DNA of 64,000 nucleotides from Streptomyces sp. cf386 (GTDB lineage Bacteria > Actinomycetota > Actinomycetes > Streptomycetales > Streptomycetaceae). The notes under the pieces were generated by a model. It was given only the letters and a program-made list of their open reading frames with translations, was not told the origin of the DNA and made no database searches. The stretch covers positions 89,977-153,976 of the forward strand of contig NZ_FNHV01000009.1 in NCBI RefSeq assembly GCF_900103585.1. Direction: 5' to 3'. How positions within the stretch are numbered: the stretch's first letter is position 1; the number at the start of each line of letters is the position of its first letter. Positions 8,271 through 16,210 of this stretch are shown piece after piece. The translations under genes were made by a program, and so were the position numbers.

Positions 8271-10523
8271 ATGGCCGACCGTGCAGCCACAGGGGGACCG
8301 GGTAAAGCCCGGAAGGGGGGACTGCGAGGACTCGGCGAGTGGTGCGCCCATCACTTCGTGATCGTGATCGTCGTCTGGCTGGTGGCCCTGGGCGCGTTGC
8401 AGACGCTGAACCATTTCCACGGCGGGGCGTACTCCGACGACTTCGCCCTGTCCGACGTGCAGTCCGAAGAGGGCCTGGACGTCCTGAAGCAGCACGATCC
8501 GCAGGCCGGGGGTTACAGCAGCCAGATCGTCCTGCACGACGACAAGTCGCTGACCTCGCTCGGCTCGCAGATCTCGACCACCGTCGCCGACCTGCAGAAA
8601 CTGCCGCACGTCCTGACCGCGCTGAACCCGCTGGAGGCCACCTCCTCGAAGGTCGGGCCGCTCTCCGCGGACGGGAAGACGGCCTACATCACCATCCGTT
8701 TCAACGAGCAGCCCTCCTTCCTCGGCGACAGCTACCTCCATGGGGTCGACAACGCCGTACAGCCGCTGAGAGCCGCCGGCGCCGAGGTCGAGTACGGCGG
8801 ATCGCTCGGCGAGCTGGCCCGGCCCGCGGCCAACGACCGGGTGAGCGAGCTGATCGGGTTCGCGGTCGCCATCGTCGTCCTGCTCATCGGCTTCGGCAGT
8901 GTGATCGCCGCCGGACTGCCGCTGGTCACCGCGCTGGTCGGGGTGGTCGGCGGCCTCGCCTGCCTCGGGCTGCTCGCCCTCGCGTTCACCTTCGCCACGG
9001 TCTCGCCCACCCTCGCCACGATGATCGGCCTCGGCGTCGGCATCGACTACGCGCTCTTCCTGATCACCCGGCACCGGCAGAACCTCATGGACGGCGCCGA
9101 CCCGGTGCGCGCCGCCGGCCACGCCAACGCCACCAGCGGACGCGCGGTGCTCGTGTCCGGTACGACGGTGATCGTCGCCCTCATGGGCCTGTGGGTGTCC
9201 GGCGTGAGCTTCATCGGCAAACTCGGCGTCGCCGCGGCCGTCACGGTCGTCTCGGCGGTCCTGGGCGCGCTGACGCTGGTGCCCGCCATGCTGGGGCTGG
9301 TCGGCCGCACCATCGACCGCTGGCACGTGCGCAGGCCCGTCGCCGAGACCGAGGCCGGGGGTGACACGTCCCAGGGCACCTGGCACCGCTACGCCCAGCG
9401 CGTGGAGCTCCATCCGTTGCGGTACCTGACCGCGGGCGTGGTCACCGTCGCGGTGCTGGCCATCCCGCTCTTCTCGATCCAGCTGGGCCACATCGGCGAC
9501 GGCGCCGACCCCACGTCCTTCACCGACCGACGCGCCTACGACCTGATGACCGACGCGTTCGGCGCCGGGTCCAACGGGCCCCTCACCATCGTCGTCGACC
9601 AGACCTCCGTACCGGACTCGCAACGCTCCGACCTGGCCTCGAAGACCCAGAAGGCCCTCGACGACGAGTCCGGGACCTCCTTCGTCAGCCCGCTGAGGCC
9701 GACGCAGGACGGGGACGTCCTGGTCGGCACGGTCTACTCGGCGGTGTCCCCGCAGAACATGGACACCACCGACCTGACGAACCGGCTCGTCGACCACACC
9801 CTCCCCGACGCGGCCTCCGGCACCGACGCCAAGGGCTACGTCACCGGGACGACGGCCGCGCAGGTCGACTTCCGCGACATCGTCGCGCAGCGGCTGCCGG
9901 TGATCATCGCCGTCGTGGTCGGCCTCGCCTTCCTGATCGTCCTCGCGGTCTTCCGCGGCCTGCTCGTCGCCCTGAAGGCGGCCGTCCTCAACGTCCTGTC
10001 GATCGCGGCCTCGTACGGCGTCGTCGTCGCCGTCTTCCAGTGGGGCTGGGGCGGGCCCGCGCTGGGCGTCCACGGCAAGGTGCCCATCGAGAGCTATGTG
10101 CCGATGATGATGTTCGCCATCATCTTCGGGCTGAGCATGGACTACGAGATCTTCCTGCTGTCCCGGGTGCACGAGGCGTGGCTGCGCACCGGGGACGCGA
10201 AGGGCGCGGTCGCGCACGCGCTGGAGATCACCGCGCGCGTGATCACCTGCGCGGCGCTGATCATGGTGAGCGTCTTCGCGGCCTTCATCATCAGCGACAA
10301 CATCGTGGTCAAGATGCTGGGCCTGGGCCTCGCCGTCAGCGTGCTCATCGACGCCACCGTGGTCCGGCTGCTCATGGTGCCCGCCGTGATGACCCTGCTG
10401 GGCCGGCACGCCTGGTGGACGCCCCGATGGCTGGACAGGATCCTGCCGCACATCGACACGGAGGGAACGGGCGAGAAACTCGGCGCCCTCCCGGAGCCCG
10501 GGTCGGCCCGGCAGCGCAGCTGA
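8271..10523 (+). CDS. MMPL/RND family membrane transporter
   Basis: 750 residues. One N-terminal membrane helix (about 30-47) is followed by an extracytoplasmic loop and a bundle of membrane helices; the pattern then repeats, giving the two-fold MMPL layout with about 12 helices. The proton-relay Asp-Tyr pairs are visible in GVGIDYALFLITRHR (near 252) and GLSMDYEIFLLSRVHEAW (near 619). The family exports lipids, siderophores or drugs by proton motive force. The substrate is unknown. It stands alone between pirin and a convergent hydrolase gene. Confidence 0.9.
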   Translation: MADRAATGGPGKARKGGLRGLGEWCAHHFVIVIVVWLVALGALQTLNHFHGGAYSDDFALSDVQSEEGLDVLKQHDPQAGGYSSQIVLHDDKSLTSLGSQISTTVADLQKLPHVLTALNPLEATSSKVGPLSADGKTAYITIRFNEQPSFLGDSYLHGVDNAVQPLRAAGAEVEYGGSLGELARPAANDRVSELIGFAVAIVVLLIGFGSVIAAGLPLVTALVGVVGGLACLGLLALAFTFATVSPTLATMIGLGVGIDYALFLITRHRQNLMDGADPVRAAGHANATSGRAVLVSGTTVIVALMGLWVSGVSFIGKLGVAAAVTVVSAVLGALTLVPAMLGLVGRTIDRWHVRRPVAETEAGGDTSQGTWHRYAQRVELHPLRYLTAGVVTVAVLAIPLFSIQLGHIGDGADPTSFTDRRAYDLMTDAFGAGSNGPLTIVVDQTSVPDSQRSDLASKTQKALDDESGTSFVSPLRPTQDGDVLVGTVYSAVSPQNMDTTDLTNRLVDHTLPDAASGTDAKGYVTGTTAAQVDFRDIVAQRLPVIIAVVVGLAFLIVLAVFRGLLVALKAAVLNVLSIAASYGVVVAVFQWGWGGPALGVHGKVPIESYVPMMMFAIIFGLSMDYEIFLLSRVHEAWLRTGDAKGAVAHALEITARVITCAALIMVSVFAAFIISDNIVVKMLGLGLAVSVLIDATVVRLLMVPAVMTLLGRHAWWTPRWLDRILPHIDTEGTGEKLGALPEPGSARQRS

Positions 10524-10529
10524 CCGCGC

Positions 10530-11351
10530 CTACCGCCCGACCTCGGCGAGCACCGCGTCCGTGAACGGCGGCCACACCTCGACCGCCCACGGCCCGAAGG
10601 CCCGGTCCGTCAGCGCGACACAGGCCGCGCCCGCCGCCGGGTCGATCCACAGGAACGTACCCGACTGCCCGAAGTGCCCGAACGTGCGCGGCGAGGACGC
10701 CGAACCCGTCCAGTGCGGCGACTTTCCGTCACGGATCTCGAAGCCGAGCCCCCAGTCGTTGGGGTTCTGGTGCCCGTACCCCGGCAGCACGCCCTTCGTC
10801 CCCGGGTACTGCACGGTCATCGCCTCGGCGACCGTTCGCGGGTCCAGCAGCCGCGGCGCCTGCACCTCCGCCGCGAACCGCAGCAGATCCTCGACCGTGG
10901 ACACCCCGTCCTTCGCCGGGGAGCCCTCCAACGACGTGGCCGTCATCCCCAGCGGCTCCAGCACCGCCTGCCGCAGATACTCAGCGAACGGAATGTCCGT
11001 GGCCTTGGCCACATGGTCCCCGAGCTGCTCGAACCCGGCGTTGGAGTACAGCCGCCGCTCCCCGGGCGGGGCCGTCACCCGGTGCTCGTCGAAGGCCAGC
11101 CCCGAGGTGTGCGCGAGCAGATGCCGCACGGTCGCCCCCTGAGGCCCGGCCGCCTCGTCGAGCTCGACCGCGCCCTCCTCGTAGGCGACGAGCACGGCGT
11201 ACGCGGCCAGCGGCTTGGTGACCGAGGCGAGGGGGAAGCGGTGCGCGACGGGGCCGTGGGTCCCGAGGACCGTCCCGTCGGCCCGCACCACACCCGCCGC
11301 GGCGGTGGGAACCGGCCAGTTCTCGATCAACGCGAGGCTCTGCAAGGACAT
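10530..11351 (-). CDS. Beta-lactamase-like serine hydrolase (class C/EstB type)
   Basis: 273 residues, without a signal peptide, so probably cytosolic. The Ser-x-x-Lys motif is Ser43-Val-Thr-Lys46 and the Tyr-x-Asn motif is Tyr102-Ser-Asn104. The third motif is degenerate (HFGQSG). This pattern fits esterase-type members rather than true beta-lactamases. It is shorter than typical family members (350-400). It converges on the MMPL gene with only six bases between the stops, leaving no room for a separate terminator. Confidence 0.85.
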   Translation of the reverse strand: MSLQSLALIENWPVPTAAAGVVRADGTVLGTHGPVAHRFPLASVTKPLAAYAVLVAYEEGAVELDEAAGPQGATVRHLLAHTSGLAFDEHRVTAPPGERRLYSNAGFEQLGDHVAKATDIPFAEYLRQAVLEPLGMTATSLEGSPAKDGVSTVEDLLRFAAEVQAPRLLDPRTVAEAMTVQYPGTKGVLPGYGHQNPNDWGLGFEIRDGKSPHWTGSASSPRTFGHFGQSGTFLWIDPAAGAACVALTDRAFGPWAVEVWPPFTDAVLAEVGR

Positions 11352-11453
11352 GCCTGTGAGCCTAAGCCGCTCACAGATACAGCCGCATCAGAGGGTCCCT
11401 GTTATCCCGCGTGAAGGCCGGCGAGGTGTACAGCGGGCGGTTCGGGAGCGCCC

Positions 11454-11639
11454 TCAAGGGGCGCGGGGAACTGCGCGACCAGCCACGATGGTGCCGCCCA
11501 GCTTCCCTCTCAGCGCCGGAAGGGACTCCGCGTGCCACTCCGTGGAGCCGTCGCCACCGGGCAGCGAGTCGATCATCACCTGACGCAGACGCGGCACTTC
11601 CTCCGCGTCCTCGGGCGTGGCACGTCGTACAAGACTCAT
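11454..11639 (-). pseudogene. Truncated GNAT acetyltransferase N-terminus
   Basis: From the ATG at 11639 the frame reads MSLVRRATPEDAEEVPRLRQ, a standard N-terminus of GNAT acetyltransferases (beta1-alpha1). It runs through LPALRGKLGG and then enters the dispersed GC-rich repeat at 11455-11486, where it stops after 61 residues. The acetyl-CoA binding part, with the Q/RxxGxG/A loop, is absent. The gene therefore looks broken at the edge of a repeat element. The alternative, a short functional peptide, is unlikely. Confidence 0.65.
11455..11486 (+). repeat. Dispersed GC-rich repeat, copy 1 (single arm)
   Basis: This arm contains GGGGAACTGCGCGACCAGCC and matches arms in the copies at 17912, 26600, 29620, 46128 and 50568. 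It forms the last codons and the stop of the truncated GNAT frame. Confidence 0.85.
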
Positions 11640-11698
11640 ACGGCGCACGCTCACCACGGCGATCACGCCACGTCCCCCGCTTTTCTTACCGTTTCCGC

Positions 11699-11729
11699 TT
11701 GCTTGGAGCGCACTCCAAGGCCATAGCGT
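11699..11729 (+). promoter_or_regulatory. MerR-type promoter with operator in a 19-bp spacer
   Basis: The -35 candidate is TTGCTT (11699-11704) and the -10 is TAGCGT (11724-11729), separated by 19 bases, the stretched spacing typical of MerR-activated promoters. Centred between them is the inverted repeat CTTGGAG-cgca-CTCCAAG (11702-11719). The start codon follows the -10 by seven bases, so the message is probably leaderless. Confidence 0.75.
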
Positions 11730-11736
11730 TGAGCAC

Positions 11737-12228
11737 ATGACGGTGATGGAGACCACGAGTACCAGGACCGACAGCTGCGCCGCCCCGCCCCACCCGCACC
11801 GGCGCCCGGAAGGCCAGGACAGCTACACGATCAGCGAGGTCGTCGCCTTCACCGGTCTGACGGCCCACACCCTGCGCTGGTACGAGCGGATCGGCCTCAT
11901 GCCGCACGTCGACCGCTCGCACACCGGCCAGCGCCGCTACTGCAACCGCGACTTGGACTGGCTCGACCTCGTGGGCAAGCTGCGGCTGACCGGCATGCCG
12001 GTCGCCGACATGGTCCGGTACGCGGAGCTGGTGCGCGAGGGCGACCACACCTTCGGCGAGCGGTTCGAACTCCTCGAAGAGACCCGCCGCGACGTCCTCG
12101 CCCGGATCGCCGAGCTGCAGGACACGCTGGCCGTGCTCGACCGGAAGATCAGTTTCTACGCGGACGCGGGGCGTCTGTACGAGCAGGACAAGACATACCA
12201 GCAAGAGAAGACGGAGCAGGCCGGATGA
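11737..12228 (+). CDS. MerR-family transcriptional regulator
   Basis: 163 residues from the ATG at 11737. The winged helix-turn-helix starts with YTISEVVAFTGLTAHTLRWY and continues with ERIGLMPHV and the wing Arg/Tyr residues (GQRRYCNRDL). A long dimerisation helix follows and there is a charged C-terminal tail. No cysteine cluster of the metal-sensing type is seen, so the effector is probably organic or redox. It overlaps the aldo/keto reductase gene by four bases (ATGA). The promoter has a MerR operator inside a 19-bp spacer, so autoregulation of the pair is likely. The initiation region suggests a leaderless mRNA. Confidence 0.9.
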   Translation: MTVMETTSTRTDSCAAPPHPHRRPEGQDSYTISEVVAFTGLTAHTLRWYERIGLMPHVDRSHTGQRRYCNRDLDWLDLVGKLRLTGMPVADMVRYAELVREGDHTFGERFELLEETRRDVLARIAELQDTLAVLDRKISFYADAGRLYEQDKTYQQEKTEQAG

Positions 12229-13241
12229 CGGACAGCAGCAGGATCGCGACCGCACGACTCGGCGCGCAGGGCCCCGAGGTGGGCGTGCAGGGCCTCGGCT
12301 GCATGGGCATGAGCTTCGCGTACGGTCCCACGGACGCGGACGCGTCCAGGGCGACCCTGGAACGCGCACTGGAGCTCGGCGTCACCCTCTACGACACGGC
12401 GGACGCCTACGGCGCGGGCGAGAACGAGAAGTTCCTCTCCCCCTTCTTCAAGGCGCACCGCGACGAGGTCGTCATCGCCACGAAGTTCGCCCTGGCGATC
12501 CACCCGGACGACCCGACGAAGCGGATCATCCGCAATGACGCGCCCTACATAAGGCAGTGCGTCGAGGCCAGCCTGAAGCGCCTGGACGTCGACGCGATCG
12601 ACCTCTACTACATGCACCGCCGCGACGTGAACGTCCCCATCGAGGAGACCGTCGGCGTCATGGCCGAGCTGGTCCGCGAGGGCAAGGTCAAGCACCTGGG
12701 CCTCAGCGAGGTGACGGCCGGCGAACTGCGGGACGCGCACGCCGTGCACCCCATCGCGGCCGTCCAGTCCGAGTGGTCGCTCTTCAGCCGCGACATCGAG
12801 GCGAACGTGGTCCCGGCGGCCCGCGAACTGGACGTGACCCTGGTGCCGTACTCCCCGCTGGGCCGCGGCTTCCTCACCGGTTCCTTCGCCAAGGCCGAGG
12901 ACCTGACCACGGACGACTTCCGCCGCCAACAGCCCCGCTTCACGGGCGAGAACGCGGCAGCGAACGGCGCCCTGCTGGACCCGATCCGCACGGTCGCCGA
13001 GTCCCACGACGCCTCCCTGGGCCAGATCGCCCTGGCCTGGGTCCAGCAGCAGGCAGCCGTACACAACCTCCCGGTCATCCCGATCCCGGGCACCCGCAAG
13101 CCGACGCGGGTGGAGGAGAACGCGGGGGCGACACGGATCGAACTGACGCAGGAGGACCTGGCCCTGCTGGAGCCGATCGCATCGAAGGTGGCAGGCGACA
13201 GGTACACGGACATGCGGTTCACTTCTGCCGGACGGGAGTAG
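12225..13241 (+). CDS. Aldo/keto reductase
   Basis: 338 residues. It is an NADPH-dependent TIM-barrel reductase of carbonyl compounds. The catalytic tetrad is complete: Asp57 and Tyr62 in YDTADAYG, Lys87 in IATKF and His131 in YYMHRRD. The C-terminal cofactor region IPIPGTRKPTRVEEN is present. The length is normal for the AKR13/YdhF-like group. Translation is coupled to the MerR gene by an ATGA overlap, the classical regulator-target arrangement in which a carbonyl or electrophile would induce its own reduction. The substrate is unknown. Confidence 0.93.
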   Translation: MTDSSRIATARLGAQGPEVGVQGLGCMGMSFAYGPTDADASRATLERALELGVTLYDTADAYGAGENEKFLSPFFKAHRDEVVIATKFALAIHPDDPTKRIIRNDAPYIRQCVEASLKRLDVDAIDLYYMHRRDVNVPIEETVGVMAELVREGKVKHLGLSEVTAGELRDAHAVHPIAAVQSEWSLFSRDIEANVVPAARELDVTLVPYSPLGRGFLTGSFAKAEDLTTDDFRRQQPRFTGENAAANGALLDPIRTVAESHDASLGQIALAWVQQQAAVHNLPVIPIPGTRKPTRVEENAGATRIELTQEDLALLEPIASKVAGDRYTDMRFTSAGRE

Positions 13242-13282
13242 ATGCCGCCGACAACGGAACCGCCCCCGGCAGACGGGTAGTC

Positions 13283-14161
13283 CTAAAGCTCCGCCAACAA
13301 CTCGGCCTTCTTCACCGAGAACTCCTCATCCGTCACCAACCCAGCCTGATGAAGTTCCCCCAGGTGACGAATCCGCTCGGCGATATCGGCAGGATCCCGG
13401 CGCGGCGCAGCCGCGGCCGGGACAGCCGCCGGTGTCGCCGAGCGCTCCCGAACCGCCGCCAACACAGCGGCAGCGAACGGCAACGACTCATGCACCGGCC
13501 CATACCCCAGCCCGAACACCACAGTCGCCGGATCCTGATCCGCCTGCGCCGCCTGCCCGTCGCCCGCGTCCCGTCGCAACAGCCGTAGATGCCCCTCGAA
13601 CACCTCCGGCGAGCGCCACTCGACCCCACTCAGCTCCGTCACCGAAAAGCTCTGGTCCCCGGCCTTCCACTTCGCCGAGGACGCCCCCGTCCAGAACCAC
13701 CGGAACCGAACGATGCTCCCGTCGAAGGACGCCTTCCCGTCATACGCCTTGAACTGCAACGGCACCTCGGGCGCACCCACGAGAAACTCCTCGGCCGCCC
13801 CGGACTCCGCCAACTGCGCCCGCAATTCGTCGGCGTAGTACTCGGCCAGCGTCTCGCGCTCGGCCGGCAGCACCAGCCGATACGGATCCCCGCCCTCCTT
13901 CAGCTGCCCGGCCGCCGCCTCCATCAACGGATCGGCGCCCGCCCGCATCTCGATGCGCAGCGCGACGGTCCCGCGCTTGCCGGGCGTCAGGGTCACCCCG
14001 GCGATCGCGTCGAGGGGAACACGTCGTTCGCCCAGGGCCTGAAAGAGCTTGGGTGTTCGAATCCCCCGTTCGTAACGGATGAGCACGGAGTCGGACTCGA
14101 ACTCCCAGGCGGCATGAAATCCGGCCAGTACGTCACCCATGCGGCTCATCGTATGCGGCAC
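13283..14161 (-). CDS. DUF4429 protein with C-terminal SHOCT domain
   Basis: 292 residues from the GTG at 14161, which has GGAGGAG about five bases upstream; ATGs at 14149 and 14140 (MGDVLAGFHAAWEF) are alternatives. Two related beta-rich DUF4429 modules are visible: one begins near WEFESDSVLIRYERG and the second near KAYDGKASFDGSIVRF, each with a VxLTPG- or VEWRSP-like strand. The last 32 residues (IRHLGELHQAGLVTDEEF) are a SHOCT oligomerisation motif. The function is unknown; SHOCT proteins often act as small membrane-associated or sensing modules. Confidence 0.85.
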   Translation of the reverse strand: MPHTMSRMGDVLAGFHAAWEFESDSVLIRYERGIRTPKLFQALGERRVPLDAIAGVTLTPGKRGTVALRIEMRAGADPLMEAAAGQLKEGGDPYRLVLPAERETLAEYYADELRAQLAESGAAEEFLVGAPEVPLQFKAYDGKASFDGSIVRFRWFWTGASSAKWKAGDQSFSVTELSGVEWRSPEVFEGHLRLLRRDAGDGQAAQADQDPATVVFGLGYGPVHESLPFAAAVLAAVRERSATPAAVPAAAAPRRDPADIAERIRHLGELHQAGLVTDEEFSVKKAELLAEL

Positions 14162-14206
14162 GCGCTCCTCCGTCGCCACCCCGCGCAGACCGCAGTTCCT
14201 GCGCTT

Positions 14207-15424
14207 CTACGCGCGTCCGGCCGACGCCGTGTCGGACAAACCCGCCCGACAGGCTTCGGCATTGTCAGCACACCGCACCGACTCGTACGCGCCAACCCCG
14301 ATCTCGGCGAAGTTCGCGATGCTGTCCGTGCCCGGCTCGAAATAGCCGCCGTGCCCCTTCGCCTCCCGCGCCGACAGCACCCGCGCCCCGAACACCGCAG
14401 ACACCGGGTCCTCCCCGTGTCCCAGACCGCCGACCTCGAGATACGGCACGTCCTGGACCCAGTCGTCCGCGTCCCGCATCGCCCACACCTGCGCGGACGT
14501 GCGCAACTGAGAGGCGTTCTCGACCCGCATGCCGGGGCTTCCGGCCACCGCTATGTCGGCCACCCGCGCCGGCAGCGAGCGCGCGGCCACGCCGCACAGC
14601 ACCGAGCCGTAGCTGTGGCAGAACAGGGAGACGGGCGAGGCGCCGGGCAGCCCCCGCACCAGCGCGTTCAGACGTACGGCCCCGGACGCGGCCCGCATCG
14701 CCGTCGCCGAGTCGATGCCGAGGCCGTCCGGCGCGGTGTAGTCGGCCCAGGCGATCACGGCCGTACGCGTCGAAGGGCTCGCCGTGCGCTCGGCCGCGTA
14801 CAGGGACTCCGCCATGCCGACGGGGGCCGAGTACTTGCGGCTGGTGCGCTGGAAGGTCAGCAGGTTGGTGTCGACGCCGGGGACCACGACCGAGATCCGC
14901 TCGGCCTTCGTCAGATCGCCGAACACCTCCGCGGCCCGCCCGGAACCCTCCGGGTCGAAGGCGAGGATGTGCCGGTCCGCCTGCATCATCGCCTCGAAGC
15001 GATGCATACGGCGGCCCGCCTCGCGCTGTCCGTCGGGCGTGAGCCCGCTGTCGTGCATGCGTTTGCGCTCGACCTTGCGCGCCTCGTCCAGCGCGATGCG
15101 GTTGGCGCGGTAGCGCAGCTCGACGGGGGCGCCGTTCATGTTGCCGACCGCGAGCGGGTAGCGGACGGCGAGGGTGCCGCGCTGCTGGCCGGTGAGCGAG
15201 GCGAAGAAACGGGCGAGCCGGGCGGGGGAGGAGTCCGCGGCCGGCAGCCGGTGTCCGGCGATGCTGCCGTGCTCCCAGGCGCTGAGCGAGGCCTGGAGCG
15301 GCGGGGTGCTCCGGTGGTTGCGCAGGGCGGTCCAGCCGGTGGTCGCCAGCATCACGAACACCACGGCCAGCGCGAGCAGTGCGCGCCAGACGTTCAGTTG
15401 CGGGGACGTGTCGAAGGAAGTCAC
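14207..15424 (-). CDS. Membrane-anchored alpha/beta hydrolase (DUF1023 type)
   Basis: 405 residues. A hydrophobic helix at about 15-32 (ALLALAVVFVMLA) anchors the protein or serves as a signal. The nucleophile elbow is CHSYGS, and the surrounding pattern matches the actinobacterial DUF1023 hydrolases. The region MQADRHILAFDPEGSGRAAE is characteristic of this group. The catalytic Asp and His are probably in the C-terminal 80 residues (HGGYFEPGTDS). The substrate is unknown, probably an ester or amide outside the cytoplasm. It is separate from the DUF4429 gene downstream on the same strand by about 45 bases. Confidence 0.82.
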   Translation of the reverse strand: MTSFDTSPQLNVWRALLALAVVFVMLATTGWTALRNHRSTPPLQASLSAWEHGSIAGHRLPAADSSPARLARFFASLTGQQRGTLAVRYPLAVGNMNGAPVELRYRANRIALDEARKVERKRMHDSGLTPDGQREAGRRMHRFEAMMQADRHILAFDPEGSGRAAEVFGDLTKAERISVVVPGVDTNLLTFQRTSRKYSAPVGMAESLYAAERTASPSTRTAVIAWADYTAPDGLGIDSATAMRAASGAVRLNALVRGLPGASPVSLFCHSYGSVLCGVAARSLPARVADIAVAGSPGMRVENASQLRTSAQVWAMRDADDWVQDVPYLEVGGLGHGEDPVSAVFGARVLSAREAKGHGGYFEPGTDSIANFAEIGVGAYESVRCADNAEACRAGLSDTASAGRA

Positions 15425-15517
15425 TGGGAGGACACACTAGGAGAACGACAGGGTCTCGCGTTAACCAAGTGACAGGTATCACGTTTCGATCACGGCGGTG
15501 CGAACGCGCCCATGACC

Positions 15518-16144
15518 TCAGCGTGTTCGCCAGCTCTCGCTGAGTGCGGGGCCCACCTGTTCGAGATGCGAGACGGTCAGTGCCCGCATGGCGTCGAGGC
15601 TGAAGTCCTCGCCCGCGCTCCACTGACGCTCCGTCAGTCGCATCACCCCGCCGAACACGGCCACCGCCAGCCGGGGCCGCGGATCGGCGTCGACGTCGAC
15701 GCCCTCGCGCTCGGCGAGGATGTGCGCGATCGCCTCCTCGATCTCCACCGAGTGCCGCAGATGGGCGGCGAGCAGGACCGGCGTCGACTCGATGACCTGG
15801 TACATCCGCAGATACAGCCCGATCGGTACGACGGCCTCGACCACCTCGTTGAGCGTGTCCCAGCCCTCCAACACGGCCTGTCGCAGCGCCTCCATCGGAG
15901 GCTCGTGCGACGGGCGCTCGCGCACCGCCTCCAGGAAGTGCGCGACCGTGATCCCCTGCACCGCGAGGGCGGCCTCCTCCTTGCCGGCGAAGTAGCGGAA
16001 GAAGGTGCGCTGTGACACGTCGACGGCCTCGGCGATGTCGTCGACGGTGGTGTTCTCGTAGCCCTGGGTGGTGAACAGCTCCAGCGCGGTGCGCAGCAGT
16101 GCGTCCCGAGTGCGCTGCTTCTTGCGTTCGCGCAGTGTTTCCAT
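15518..16144 (-). CDS. TetR-family repressor
   Basis: 208 residues. The N-terminal DNA-binding domain is clear (RDALLRTALELFTTQGYENT, then VDVSQRTFFRYFAGKEE as recognition helix and start of helix 4). The remaining 140 residues form the ligand domain. It is transcribed away from the MFS transporter gene with 66 bases between the two starts. The shared interval holds overlapping promoters and an AATTG/CAATT inverted repeat, so it probably represses both itself and the pump. The inducer is probably a substrate of the pump. Confidence 0.92.
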   Translation of the reverse strand: METLRERKKQRTRDALLRTALELFTTQGYENTTVDDIAEAVDVSQRTFFRYFAGKEEAALAVQGITVAHFLEAVRERPSHEPPMEALRQAVLEGWDTLNEVVEAVVPIGLYLRMYQVIESTPVLLAAHLRHSVEIEEAIAHILAEREGVDVDADPRPRLAVAVFGGVMRLTERQWSAGEDFSLDAMRALTVSHLEQVGPALSESWRTR

Positions 16145-16150
16145 GGGTGT

Positions 16151-16203
16151 CAGTTACCGACTTGTGAATTGGTTTGTCAATTGTCAGTGGCTGTCATTAG
16201 CCT
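16151..16203. promoter_or_regulatory. Overlapping divergent promoters with TetR-type operator
   Basis: Plus strand: TTGTCA (16174-16179), 18 bases, TAGCCT (16198-16203), then the MFS ATG seven bases later. Minus strand: TTGACA (16180-16175), 18 bases, TAACTG (16156-16151), then the regulator ATG six bases later. The two -35 boxes coincide, and AATTG-gtttgt-CAATT (16167-16182) covers them. One bound dimer could shut both promoters. Both messages would be leaderless. Confidence 0.65.
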
Positions 16204-16210
16204 CGAACGC

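Noticed and set aside
7593..10451. Minus-strand open frame of about 950 codons opposite pirin and the MMPL gene
   Set aside because: Composition is rich in His, Arg, Gly and Asp as expected for a mirror frame of GC-rich DNA; the plus-strand genes have full family motifs.
13589..15472. Plus-strand open frame opposite the DUF4429 and alpha/beta hydrolase genes
   Set aside because: Arg/His-rich mirror frame with no domain; it spans two genes and an intergenic gap on the other strand.
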